A DNA stretch of 64,000 nucleotides, taken from Corallincola holothuriorum. Its GTDB lineage: Bacteria; Pseudomonadota; Gammaproteobacteria; Enterobacterales; Neiellaceae. Below the pieces are notes generated by a model, which searched no databases, was not told where the DNA came from, and saw only the letters and a list, made by a program, of their open reading frames with translations. Position 1 is the stretch's first letter. Each line of letters opens with the position of its first letter. The stretch is taken from positions 230,207 through 294,206 of the forward strand of contig NZ_QPID01000006.1 in NCBI RefSeq assembly GCF_003336225.1. The letters are read 5' to 3'. This document shows, piece after piece, positions 1-8,918 of this stretch. The translations under genes and the position numbers were made by a program.

Positions 1-2
1 CT

Positions 3-176
3 CTTGATGTGCATTCAAGCCTGGAAGCTGTCGGTTTAACCGCTGTGGTATCAAGTAAACTTGCTGAGCAGGGGATCAGCGCCAACGTCATCGCCGCTTA
101 CTATCATGACCATGTGTTTGTGCCCGTAGATAGAGCAGATGACGCATTAGCCATTCTGAACAAACTTACCACATAA
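3..176 (+). CDS. ACT-domain protein, C-terminal part (cut by left edge)
   Basis: The window opens inside a reading frame that runs without a stop to TAA at 174-176 and gives 57 residues starting LDVHSSLEAVGLTAVVSSKL. The run with AAYYHDHVFVPVDRADDALAIL matches the C-terminal half of the small (about 130 aa) ACT-domain proteins of the DUF2241 type common in proteobacteria. These are presumed small-ligand-binding proteins with no assigned pathway. The start and the first half lie outside the window. Identification is by motif memory, not by search. Confidence 0.7.
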   Translation, partial: LDVHSSLEAVGLTAVVSSKLAEQGISANVIAAYYHDHVFVPVDRADDALAILNKLTT

Positions 177-435
177 TCTGACGCAGTTGGCCGCTGACTT
201 AAGTTGAGCACGACATTTTATCAAACCAATGCAGGTTACTGCGCTACAGCTGATTTCTATGATTGGGCATGTTCGGATTTGGCGCTTGCTCAACAACCCA
301 GCAGTTAATCCAATTAAGCCCACATAATCTGCGTTTTTCCATGGTTAATATTCTCTGACAGTTTTATTATGAGCCCTTATTTTTGGGCTTGCTGAATTCA
401 CTGTCAGGCCAATCAGGGACTGATTTTCTTCGGTT
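177..435. other. Intergenic region upstream of the SMC operon
   Basis: This 259-base stretch has no convincing gene. A short inverted repeat (AGCCC, T-rich loop, GGGCT) lies at about 372-390 and could be a weak terminator or leader hairpin. The operon promoter must lie here, but I could not pick a convincing -35/-10 pair. No good Shine-Dalgarno precedes the ATG at 436. Confidence 0.4.
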
Positions 436-1269
436 ATGTCACTTAAACGTTATCTCGAACAGATCCGCGCAGGTAAACAGATTAATTGGGACAAGTTTCA
501 CGGCTTGTTACCGCAGGGCTATGAAGACGATTGGCGTGATATATTCACTGTCACTAAACGTGGTGCAAAGCAGTGGCAAGTGACGGTGATAGATCCTATT
601 CGTTACGAGCAGCTGCTTGCCGCTGCCGAAAAGCCAGTCAACCGTATCCAAGCCAGTGCCCAAGGCGATTCCCATCTGGCGACAACCACGTGCAGCTACC
701 TGCTGGTATATCGTATGGGCTTACCTGATGCGCGTCCTGATGTCGTGCTTCTGAAGCCCGAGGGTGCGGTGCAGGGCTTTGCGGCGAAAAAGCAGTTATT
801 GCTGGTGGAAAACGAAGAGAATTTCTTTCATCCCGAGCTGATGCTTGATGTTGCCAGTGACATGTTGGGGCAGACTCTGACGCTGGCTAACACGGATGTG
901 GCTCTGGCCAGTGGTTCTCAGGGGTTGTCCCCACAGCGAGTTCATTGGTACCAGCATTATGCCGAAGTGATCTGCGCATTTGACTACGATACCGCAGGGC
1001 TTGAGATGTATGCGGCATTAAACAAACAGATGCGCCGTAATCGGGAGCAGCAAGAGGGCGTTTCGACCCAGGTCAGTTATTTACAACCCCTTGATTATAG
1101 TGCTTGGCTGCCACTGTTTAAGTGTCAGCCAAAATCGGATAAAAGCTACATGCGTGGACGTAAGCTGGCATCCGAGCTGGGCTTTGTCACGCTGGAAAAA
1201 GCATTTGCGAAAACCCGAAAATTTATGGAGCAAGAGATGCTACTGAGGGATCGCGTTAACACTGAGTAG
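436..1269 (+). CDS. TOPRIM-type protein 1 of a Wadjet/Mks-like SMC operon
   Basis: A 277-residue protein with the two hallmarks of a TOPRIM fold of the JetD/DUF2220 kind. A glutamate lies in a hydrophobic strand (LLLVENEENF, E125), and an acidic DxD follows a second strand (ICAFDYDTAGLE, D183 and D185). In Wadjet systems JetD is the TOPRIM nuclease that cuts plasmid DNA after the SMC motor extrudes it. This protein is shorter than typical JetD (near 390 aa), and its N-terminal part is unrecognised. It is the first gene of the block; the SMC gene follows after 68 bases on the same strand. Unusually, a second TOPRIM gene closes the operon at 6905-7747. The family link is by motif; nuclease activity is inferred. 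Confidence 0.7.
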   Translation: MSLKRYLEQIRAGKQINWDKFHGLLPQGYEDDWRDIFTVTKRGAKQWQVTVIDPIRYEQLLAAAEKPVNRIQASAQGDSHLATTTCSYLLVYRMGLPDARPDVVLLKPEGAVQGFAAKKQLLLVENEENFFHPELMLDVASDMLGQTLTLANTDVALASGSQGLSPQRVHWYQHYAEVICAFDYDTAGLEMYAALNKQMRRNREQQEGVSTQVSYLQPLDYSAWLPLFKCQPKSDKSYMRGRKLASELGFVTLEKAFAKTRKFMEQEMLLRDRVNTE

Positions 1270-1337
1270 ATGTCACTCAGGGTAACGCAACAGGCGTCTC
1301 GGCCATTATTTGAACAACACAGACAGTAAGAACAACT

Positions 1338-4300
1338 ATGTCAGCTTTAAATCGCATTATTTTGATTAACACCCACTTACCCGGTGTAGTGGAATTGGCG
1401 CTCGATGGCCACACCAATATCTGCGGTACTAACGCATCGGGAAAGACCACGCTGCAGCGTCTGGTGCCGGTGTTTTATGGTGAATACCCCAGCCGCGTCG
1501 TGCCGTCGACCCGTGACAGCTTTGAAAAGTGGTATTTGCCGCGAGAGGACAGCTATATCGTCTATGAATATCAGCGAATGGACGGTGAATTTTGCCAAGC
1601 GGTGATGGCGGCGGCTAGTGATCGCAATGGGGTACGTTATCGCCTGCTAGGTAAAGGGTTTGATCTGGAGGATTACCTCAAGCAGCGGGATGGTGAAACG
1701 TTGACGTTTCTGACCATGGAAGAGTTTGGTCGGGTGATGAAAAGTAAAGGCTTGGCAGTGACTCGCCAGCTTAATACCCGTGAATTCCGCGGCATTATTC
1801 AGAATGATCGTGTGGCGCTGAGCAGTGGCAGTAGCAAAGCTGAACTCCGTACGTTGGCGCGGCAGTTCTCCTTGTGTGATAGCGAACACACCCTGCGACA
1901 TATCGAAAAACTAGCACGCGCTGTGCACTCGAAAGAGGGCAAGATGGAGACGATCAAGTCGATGATCGCCGCCATTTTGGAAGAGGATGGTGTGACGCCG
2001 CCCGCTTCCAGCCTTAATCCGCAAAAGGTGGAAGGGTGGATCCGTGAAAGCCAATTAATCCAGGGGTTCGCCGCGATAAGGCCGGAGTTTGAACGGCTGG
2101 AGCAGCAATACAACGAGCTGCTGTCATGCGAGTTGCGCTTGGCGGGGTTAAAGCGGGGCTATCAAGCTGACGAGTCGCTGCAGCTAACGCGGCAAAGCGA
2201 CGCCAAAGCCGAAATAGAGCTATTAGGCAATGAGCATAAGCAACTGGAAAGCGGCTGGAAAGATCAGCGCGACACCCTTAATCAGCAGTTGTCTGTGGTT
2301 AAGGGGGAGTTAGAGAGCTTTGACAGCGAGCTGCAGAATATTGAAGACCAGTATCAAAGCTATCAGGACAAAGATATTGAACAGGCGCGTGCCAACTTAG
2401 AGCGGATGACGGCATGGCGAGATGATCTCGCCAATCTGGAGGCTCGCTTCCGTTTGCTCACCGAAGCCCATCAGGACATTGAATCCGCTTATAACGAACG
2501 TCGCAGTAAGATCGACCGTCAGCTTAATCGAGTACTCAGTGAGCTCAATGAGCAGAAAGATACCTTGCAAGAGGAACGTGATAACAAGCGTGAGCAGCAG
2601 CATGATGACTTAGCGGCGCAAGAGAAACTATTCAGTGAACGTCGTCAGTCTGGACTGGCACGTTTTAAAGAGCGCGAGTATGAACTGAAATTAGCAAAAG
2701 CGGAGCAGCAAGCCAAGTTAGACGGCGTCACTTATATCGACGAAGAGAAGCAAGCATTGATGATCTTCGACGAGCGGATCCTGCTTGCTGATGAGAGTCG
2801 CGAAGCGGTAGAGGAGAAGCAGGAGCGTCTACACAAAGAGGAAAAGATCGCCAAGCGTCAGCAGGAAACGGCTGACGAGGCGTTGCGCCAGACGACTCGC
2901 CGCCTCAACGAATGCGAGAGCCAAGCCCGTGCGCTTAATGAACTGTTGTATCCAGGCCACCACTCGCTGTTGGAGTTTCTGCGTAAAGAACATCCACAAT
3001 GGGAAGGAACTCTGGGTAAGGTGATCCATCCGGAACTGCTGCAACGCTCGGATCTAAAGCCCAGTCTAACCGCCGATGGCGCAGAAGCGCTCTATCGCGT
3101 GTGGTTGGATCTTTCTGCGTTAGAGACCCCAGAATATGCCCGCTCAGAGCAGGAGCTGAAACTGCAGTTAGCACAAGCCGAAGAGCGTCAGGTGGAAACC
3201 CGCAATCAGCAGGAGCAGGCTGAGCAGGCCTTGGTACAGGCATCGCAAGTATTGGACGACGTGCGCCGGGAACTTGTCTTTGCCGGTACCGAGCTGAAGA
3301 ATGCCCGTGCTGACGTTAAGCGTCTGCAAGAAGAGAAGCGCAACGAGCAGACTCGCATCGATGCCGCGCTGGCGGAGCGGAAGCTGGCGGCGCGTCAGCA
3401 GTTAGAGCAAATTGCGCATCAACTGGGGCAGTTAGTTAACGAGCAAGCTGAGTGGCTGGAGCTACAGAAGTCGCTGGAACGTGACGCCAGTATGGAAAAG
3501 CGGGCCTATTGGGATGAGGTCGTTGGCGCTATTGATAGTCAATTGCAACAACTGCGAGACGAGATGGCGGAGCGTCAGGCCAAAGCTAAACAGGAGTTAA
3601 AGGCCTGCAGTGATTGGTACAAGCGTGAATTGAAATCCCGTGGTGTTGATGACAGTGAGATCGGTAAATTAAAACGGGAAATTGAAGCGCTGGAACGGCA
3701 GATCCAGGACACCGAGCGGATGCGCGACGAAGTGGCGAACTACTTAGTCTGGTACAAGGTACAGTGGACTCAACGCAAGCCGAAGCTGCAAAGCCAGTTT
3801 AGCGAGTTGCAGAATCAACAAGCCGAGCTACAGCAACAACTGGCCGCTGCTAACAGCCAGTTTAAACAGCAGCGGCAAACATTGGAAAGTCAGCTGCAGC
3901 AGGCTAAGGCTATCCGTCTGGAGTCAGAAGAGCTCCTAGAAAAACTGAAAACCCTGTTACGTCGCTTAAATGAACTGCAACTGCCGCGGGACGCTGTTGA
4001 AGTGGCCGGTTCGCTGAACGAGCGGTTGAACCTTGGTGAGTCTTTACTGCATAGCCGTGAACAGCTGCTGACGGCCGTGAAAGATGGCGTGGACCGCTTC
4101 GATCGCGAGATCGCTAACCAGTATGGTTCGTCATTGGCGGAAACATGGGAGCGCTCTCGCGAAGAGTGCATGCTGATTGGTGAGAGCGGCGTGCGTAGTT
4201 TGGACTATCGCAAGCTAGTGCCTGAACTGGCACGGTTGATTAACGAGCTGGTGCCACAAAAGATCACTGCTGTTAAACAACTTGGACGCACCTATGGCCG

Positions 4301-5021
4301 TGATCTGAACAACTACTACGATGTCCTGCACAGCATTGATAATCGTATTGCCTCACAGAGCGCCCGCATCACGCGCGAAGTGGATGAGGAACTGTTTCTT
4401 GATGGTGTGTCTGAATCGGCGGTGAAGATCCGCTCGCGTGTGGCGGAGCTGGAGTTCTGGCCACAGTTGCAAGAGTTTGTGCAGGCATACAAGAACTGGC
4501 AGGCAGAAGATTTCAATACGCTACCCAGCGAAGAGTACACCAGCAGCATGCGCCGCGCCCTAGAGATTATTGGCCGTTCGGCGCTCAGTGGCGGGGTTGC
4601 CAGCTTGCTTGGTATCGAACTGCGTTTGCGGGAGGGGAACTCGGATCTGGTGATCCGTACCGACCGCCAACTAAACGAATCCTCCAGCCACGGTATGGCT
4701 TACCTGATTTTGTGTAAGTTCTTGCTGGCCTTTACCCGTTTGTTGCGGGGGAGATCGCAAACCGTGATCCATTGGCCAATCGATGAGTTGGGTACGTTGG
4801 CCCACAACAATATTAAGAAGATCTTTGATGCCTGCGGTAACAATCAGATCCGTGTGCTGGGGGCTTTCCCAAATCCAGACGCAGAGGTGTTGAGCCTGTT
4901 CAGCAACCGCTACATCATCAACAAACAGAGCCGACAACTGCAAGTGGTTAAGCCGAAAATAGATCCCATAGCTGAAAAGTTAAACCAAAAAGCCGCGCAG
5001 ATGCAGCAGGAGGTAGTGTAG
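1338..5021 (+). CDS. SMC/MukB-like ATPase (JetC/MksB-like)
   Basis: A 1227-residue SMC-type ATPase. The Walker A motif GTNASGKT is at residues 30-37. A very long glutamine- and glutamate-rich coiled coil with central breaks follows. The C-terminal head has a signature-like segment around 1115-1125 (NESSSHGMAYLI) and Walker B ending in PIDE, with D1149 and E1150. A head-coil-hinge-coil-head plan in one chain, with the early Walker A motif close to the N-terminus, fits MukB/MksB/JetC rather than Rad50. It should be the motor that loads on and extrudes DNA, together with the MukE-like and kleisin-like proteins encoded next. Its stop codon TAG abuts the next ATG directly, so the genes are translationally coupled. 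It is distinct from chromosomal MukB in size and context. Confidence 0.85.
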   Translation: MSALNRIILINTHLPGVVELALDGHTNICGTNASGKTTLQRLVPVFYGEYPSRVVPSTRDSFEKWYLPREDSYIVYEYQRMDGEFCQAVMAAASDRNGVRYRLLGKGFDLEDYLKQRDGETLTFLTMEEFGRVMKSKGLAVTRQLNTREFRGIIQNDRVALSSGSSKAELRTLARQFSLCDSEHTLRHIEKLARAVHSKEGKMETIKSMIAAILEEDGVTPPASSLNPQKVEGWIRESQLIQGFAAIRPEFERLEQQYNELLSCELRLAGLKRGYQADESLQLTRQSDAKAEIELLGNEHKQLESGWKDQRDTLNQQLSVVKGELESFDSELQNIEDQYQSYQDKDIEQARANLERMTAWRDDLANLEARFRLLTEAHQDIESAYNERRSKIDRQLNRVLSELNEQKDTLQEERDNKREQQHDDLAAQEKLFSERRQSGLARFKEREYELKLAKAEQQAKLDGVTYIDEEKQALMIFDERILLADESREAVEEKQERLHKEEKIAKRQQETADEALRQTTRRLNECESQARALNELLYPGHHSLLEFLRKEHPQWEGTLGKVIHPELLQRSDLKPSLTADGAEALYRVWLDLSALETPEYARSEQELKLQLAQAEERQVETRNQQEQAEQALVQASQVLDDVRRELVFAGTELKNARADVKRLQEEKRNEQTRIDAALAERKLAARQQLEQIAHQLGQLVNEQAEWLELQKSLERDASMEKRAYWDEVVGAIDSQLQQLRDEMAERQAKAKQELKACSDWYKRELKSRGVDDSEIGKLKREIEALERQIQDTERMRDEVANYLVWYKVQWTQRKPKLQSQFSELQNQQAELQQQLAAANSQFKQQRQTLESQLQQAKAIRLESEELLEKLKTLLRRLNELQLPRDAVEVAGSLNERLNLGESLLHSREQLLTAVKDGVDRFDREIANQYGSSLAETWERSREECMLIGESGVRSLDYRKLVPELARLINELVPQKITAVKQLGRTYGRDLNNYYDVLHSIDNRIASQSARITREVDEELFLDGVSESAVKIRSRVAELEFWPQLQEFVQAYKNWQAEDFNTLPSEEYTSSMRRALEIIGRSALSGGVASLLGIELRLREGNSDLVIRTDRQLNESSSHGMAYLILCKFLLAFTRLLRGRSQTVIHWPIDELGTLAHNNIKKIFDACGNNQIRVLGAFPNPDAEVLSLFSNRYIINKQSRQLQVVKPKIDPIAEKLNQKAAQMQQEVV

Positions 5022-5666
5022 ATGTTATCCAACATGGGACATGTGATTGAACGCCTGCTGCAGGGGGCATTTATCTGTCGCACCAGTGATGAAGAGGGCT
5101 GGCGCCTGCTTAAAGATCCGGCGCGCCGCGAGCAGGTCGAGCAACACCTGAATGTGCTTAACCGTACCCTCAGTGAGTGTGGTGCCGGCAGTGACTCGGA
5201 AGTGTTTTTTTGCGGTTATCGCCAACTCGGTGATGACGAACGCAAAGTGGTTGCACAGCAGTTTAAAGATATCGTTAACGGCTTAATACCGCTTACTCAG
5301 TGGTTGATGTTAGTGCAGGAGGCTGAGGGTAAAGACGCGCCGCTCAGTGAAGGCTCGCCAGTAAGGTTAACTGAACTGCAAAGTACTATTGAGGATACGC
5401 CCGCGTTTCGCGAGCAACTGGATAAGCTAAGCAAGTACCGCTTGTTTGGCTCACAAAGCACGCAAGTGGATGGCCAGATTAAGCAGATCTTCAAGCGCTT
5501 GGTTGAGCTGGGGTACTTACTGCGCCCGAACCCGGAGAAGCAATACTATATTGCCACCGGAAAAATCGATTACCTGTACGAGGTGATCCGCTTTATCAAT
5601 GAAACTGAGGCGCTGGATCTGGAGGCGCATGCTGAAGCCGCCACCGCCCAGGGTAGCTTGCTGTGA
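5022..5666 (+). CDS. MukE-like subunit (JetB/MksE-like)
   Basis: A 214-residue protein. The order SMC, then this small protein, then a 409-residue helical protein, and the C-terminal segment with a winged-helix feel (KQIFKRLVELGYLLRPNPEK, then a YYIATGKIDYLYEVIRF strand/helix) fit the MukE/MksE/JetB (DUF4194-like) family. These proteins form tandem winged-helix dimers bridging the kleisin. It starts on the base after the SMC stop codon and ends 12 bases before the next ATG, so it is clearly in one operon. The assignment rests mainly on context, size and a few motifs. A profile-profile search would settle it. Confidence 0.7.
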   Translation: MLSNMGHVIERLLQGAFICRTSDEEGWRLLKDPARREQVEQHLNVLNRTLSECGAGSDSEVFFCGYRQLGDDERKVVAQQFKDIVNGLIPLTQWLMLVQEAEGKDAPLSEGSPVRLTELQSTIEDTPAFREQLDKLSKYRLFGSQSTQVDGQIKQIFKRLVELGYLLRPNPEKQYYIATGKIDYLYEVIRFINETEALDLEAHAEAATAQGSLL

Positions 5667-5678
5667 TAGGAGCAGAGT

Positions 5679-6908
5679 ATGAGTAATAATCTGCATCAAG
5701 CGGGCACTAAGTTTTTACGCCTATTGGCCCGCCATGGCGATGCCATTATGGATGCTTATATCTCAGGTTCTATAGGCGATCATCAGGTCGAGGCCAAGGT
5801 ACAAGACAAACTGGTTAAAGCTGGCGTGTTATATCGACCAGAGCCGGGGGCTGATCTGCATCTACGACACGCTGTACGTAGTTTGCTGGAAGAGGCGTTA
5901 AAGGATGAGCGTAATCGCCAGATCGATGCCAACGCCGGATCGGCGATCGCCGCATTTAAAACCTTGGCTCAGCACTATACCGAAGCCCGCCATCAGGGCG
6001 ATATTGCCGCCGCTGATGCTCACTATCGTGATCTCTCTGAGCATGTGTATGCCTTCAGCGAAGGCTTACAGCACTCGATCCGCGTGATGTGGAGTCGCAT
6101 CAACAATGAGTTCGGTTACGTTAGCTCCATTAATGCCAAGATCCGCGAAAATGAATTAGCGCAATCTCAGGTCAGCGAACTGCTGGCAGGTTTGGAGATG
6201 ATCAGCTTTGAAGAGTTGGCGGACATTGCTGGCGATATTCGCGAACTTCGCCGCCTATTAGTGGCGAATTTGCAGCAAAATATCAGTCAATGTATTCAGG
6301 AGCTGAGTGTGGTGCAGGGGCGTTTACTGCAACTGCTAGGACGTTTTAGGCAGATCCATGGCCGTGCCAAACTGTTGAAAGGCTGGCTGCTGTATACCGA
6401 GCAGCATCCGGATTATGAGGTGGGCAACCATGTGTCCCACAAACAGATCCCAGCACTGTTTAACGAGGCGGATGCAGCCATAGCTGCGGCCAGTGTTGAT
6501 ATTCATAACAGCGCCCACGAGAGTACATTAGTCGAATTGGTGGCGCATATTAAGGCCAACCGTCTGGCGCGATTTACTCAGGCCGCCCCGCAGCATAGCG
6601 ATTCAGTGATCTTGCAGGACAATCCAGATTACGAACTGGATGAACATCCGATTAAGGCAGCGGTCAGCGAGTATTTTGTTCATGTCATCGATAACTTTGA
6701 ACCCGGTACTGCCAGTTTGTCCGCCTTGGATTATTTGCAACAGCAGCAGCTGGAATACGATGCAGAAAGCTGGCTCTATCAGGTGATAGGTGGCTACGAG
6801 GGCTTGCCGCAGGAGCAAAAAGCCTACTTTGAACTAGACCCTGAAACTGAAACCCGCGCACCGTTTGCCAATGTGGTGATCCGGGATGTGTCGGTCGGCT
6901 TGCGATGA
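5679..6908 (+). CDS. MukF/kleisin-like subunit (JetA/MksF-like)
   Basis: A 409-residue, mostly helical protein preceded by a good Shine-Dalgarno (AGGAG, 7 bases before ATG). The N-terminal part looks like a winged-helix dimerisation domain. A long helical middle section follows (about 90-260, including EGLQHSIRVMWSRINNEFGY and SQCIQELSVVQGRLLQLLGR). A C-terminal section around 310-409 could bind the SMC head. This matches the plan of MukF/MksF/JetA kleisins, and the position after the MukE-like gene supports it. It overlaps the second TOPRIM gene by four bases (ATGA). Sequence similarity to named families is not obvious by eye, so the call leans on architecture and gene order. Confidence 0.68.
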   Translation: MSNNLHQAGTKFLRLLARHGDAIMDAYISGSIGDHQVEAKVQDKLVKAGVLYRPEPGADLHLRHAVRSLLEEALKDERNRQIDANAGSAIAAFKTLAQHYTEARHQGDIAAADAHYRDLSEHVYAFSEGLQHSIRVMWSRINNEFGYVSSINAKIRENELAQSQVSELLAGLEMISFEELADIAGDIRELRRLLVANLQQNISQCIQELSVVQGRLLQLLGRFRQIHGRAKLLKGWLLYTEQHPDYEVGNHVSHKQIPALFNEADAAIAAASVDIHNSAHESTLVELVAHIKANRLARFTQAAPQHSDSVILQDNPDYELDEHPIKAAVSEYFVHVIDNFEPGTASLSALDYLQQQQLEYDAESWLYQVIGGYEGLPQEQKAYFELDPETETRAPFANVVIRDVSVGLR

Positions 6909-7747
6909 ATAAACGCCAGCTGGAGGTTCTCAGGCGACAGATCCGCTATTGGCGCGATGAAGTGACGCTTAATCCGAGTTGGCGGGCGATCTGTGATGAG
7001 TTTGAACTGCAGGAGCGGATCGAAGGTTCCTTGATCCGTTTCCAGTTCAAAGACAAAGCGTGGTTGCGCGAACAAGCAAAGCGCAGCGGCTACGGTGACC
7101 TGTTATTAGATGACGCACCCACGGGTCATCGCATAGATGCCGCCCGCAGTGGACTAGTGAATGAAAAGTTAGCGCCAGTGACGCCCGAACAGCAGTATGT
7201 TCTATTAACAAGCCAAGGCGGCAAACTGCCATGCGCTGGTGTAGAAAAACTGCAGCCTAGAATGAGTGTACGGGTCGCTATCGACGACTTAGCGCTAGCG
7301 CTGATTGATGTGTTGGTGATCGTGGAAAATCTCGATGTGTTTGACCACTGGCATTGCACGAACTTACCGGCCGAACTGGGAACCGCTGTGGCCACTTACC
7401 GTGGTCACGATAGTGTGGCTAAAGGGGTGTGTCATCTTATCGAGCGTTTGCCTCAAACAGTACAGATTGTGGTATTTCCTGATCTTGACCCCGATGGTCT
7501 AAAAATCGCCCTGACCACACCTAAAGTAAATAGCCTGCTGATCTGTGATTTTACTGATGACTTAATCGCCGTTGGAAGTAGCGATGACTTCAATAAACAG
7601 CATCAGGCAGCGAAGTATCTGGATGGGGCAGAGCTAGCGGCTTGGCAGCCATTGTGGACGGAATTAAAAAAGCATAAACGCAGCATCAAACAGCAGCATA
7701 TGTTGGCGCATAAAGTTGAGTTGCGACTAATACCACTAACGAAGTGA
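6905..7747 (+). CDS. TOPRIM-type protein 2 of the SMC operon (JetD-like)
   Basis: A 280-residue protein whose C-terminal half carries a TOPRIM signature: strand plus glutamate in DVLVIVENLDVF (E141), then VVFPDLDPDGLKIA with D193, D195 and D197. The latter resembles the WGDxDxxG motif of JetD/DUF2220. The N-terminal 130 residues are basic and may be a DNA-binding or arm domain. ATG overlaps the kleisin stop (ATGA). It is a better match to JetD than the first gene of the operon, yet similar in size to it. Two TOPRIM proteins in one SMC operon could form a heterodimeric nuclease, or one could be regulatory. That is inference; only the motifs are seen. Confidence 0.72.
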   Translation: MNKRQLEVLRRQIRYWRDEVTLNPSWRAICDEFELQERIEGSLIRFQFKDKAWLREQAKRSGYGDLLLDDAPTGHRIDAARSGLVNEKLAPVTPEQQYVLLTSQGGKLPCAGVEKLQPRMSVRVAIDDLALALIDVLVIVENLDVFDHWHCTNLPAELGTAVATYRGHDSVAKGVCHLIERLPQTVQIVVFPDLDPDGLKIALTTPKVNSLLICDFTDDLIAVGSSDDFNKQHQAAKYLDGAELAAWQPLWTELKKHKRSIKQQHMLAHKVELRLIPLTK

Positions 7748-7935
7748 CTGTCAGTCACTTGATGGCCTGAAATAGATTGAGCGAGAGTAACCGTTGCTGC
7801 ACTGATGTTGCGCAATAAAGTTGTTAACTAAATGTGAAATACCCTTCGTAATGTGTTGTTTACCCATTGAATTTCTTGTTAGAATACCATCCCTGTTTAG
7901 CTAATTTAGAATATATACAATATAGAAGGAACTAT

Positions 7936-8484
7936 ATGAAGACTTTTGCTGGTTTACCTTTCATTCTCATCCTTGCGTTCGCTCCCTTTTTAGCCAACGC
8001 CGAGTCAATTGCTGAGTCAGAGACAAAGCAGTGGTCGGTTGGTGTGGGCAGCTATGCATTAATTATTGATAGTGATGATTATGGTGATGACACCTTTGAA
8101 GGTTATGCTCTTTCGGCTGATTATGCGATAAACGATAATTTTGCAGTTCGAGGAAACTATTACTCCCTTGAGCATGAAGATCTCTCATCTCTTGAAATTG
8201 ATGGCTTCGAATTACTTGGTTATTTTGGCACGGGCCTGATGACCGAAGGCTTCAAAGCGTATATTGGTGGTGGATTTTTTAGTGAAAATTTAGATGGACC
8301 GTTTGGTTTAGATGAAGATTTTTCAGGTCTGCAGCTTAACGGCGGGTTGGGCTACAATTGGGAATACGTTGCTCTAGATTTCTCTCTTGCTGTTCGAGAT
8401 CCTAGTGATTATGAGGATCTTGGCGATGACGATGATGATTTAACGGTTGTCTCGGGCTTGTTGAAAATCGCCTTTAGATTTTGA
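7936..8484 (+). CDS. Small outer-membrane beta-barrel protein
   Basis: The ATG at 7936 follows GAAGGAAC and begins a clean signal peptide (MKTFAGLPFILILAFAPFLA, cleavage after ANA), giving 182 residues. An upstream in-frame start at 7867 would bury this signal and is rejected. The mature part has alternating aromatic/hydrophobic strands, acidic loops (IIDSDDYGDD, DLGDDDDD) and a C-terminal phenylalanine (KIAFRF). These are typical of an 8-stranded OmpA/OmpX-like barrel inserted by BAM. Acidic loops may bind divalent cations. Specific function unknown. The gene stands alone, with a terminator hairpin downstream. Confidence 0.75.
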   Translation: MKTFAGLPFILILAFAPFLANAESIAESETKQWSVGVGSYALIIDSDDYGDDTFEGYALSADYAINDNFAVRGNYYSLEHEDLSSLEIDGFELLGYFGTGLMTEGFKAYIGGGFFSENLDGPFGLDEDFSGLQLNGGLGYNWEYVALDFSLAVRDPSDYEDLGDDDDDLTVVSGLLKIAFRF

Positions 8485-8614
8485 TACAACAGCAGTGATG
8501 ATAATTGCCCTTGGCGTTTGAGTGTTGATTACTCGAACATCCAAAAATCACTACGGTGATAATGCCGATAAGTTAACGGTTTTAATGTTCACTTGACGGC
8601 TCTTTTAAAGAGAT

Positions 8615-8651
8615 AAAAATCGGAATTCTGTTTTCAGGATTCCGATTTTTT
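8615..8651. terminator. Rho-independent terminator hairpin
   Basis: A near-perfect inverted repeat, AAAAATCGGAAT and ATTCCGATTTTT, encloses a small loop with an extra CTG/CAG pairing and ends in a T run. It lies 130 bases after the outer-membrane protein gene and can act in both directions between the convergent neighbours. Confidence 0.8.
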
Positions 8652-8847
8652 ATGTGCGTCTTTCACGCGTCGGATATGGCTAATTGACCCCGTAAGAGTC
8701 AAAGTCATTGGTGTAAATTATACCTCTCGTTAGTTTCTATTAAGCGCTTCGCGCAAGCTGCCTTTTGGGAAATTTTTTCATCTTTACCTTTATCTACTTA
8801 AAAGGTTATCGTCGTTGATTAATAAGCCAACGAAACGTGCCCTTAAT

Positions 8848-8877
8848 AATGCCGCTCACCCTTGGTAAGCGGCATTA
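8848..8877 (-). terminator. Hairpin downstream of the subtilase gene
   Basis: AATGCCGCT and AGCGGCATT form a 9-bp stem 42 bases beyond the stop codon of the minus-strand protease gene. No long T run follows, so it is a weaker terminator or an mRNA-stabilising hairpin. Confidence 0.55.
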
Positions 8878-8918
8878 ACATCAAACCTGTCACTTGCAGT
8901 GCGGTTAGCTCGATCTGT

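Noticed and set aside
2935-3243. 102-codon minus-strand frame inside the SMC gene
   Set aside because: Antisense to a coiled-coil coding region; proline/alanine-rich nonsense with no ribosome site.
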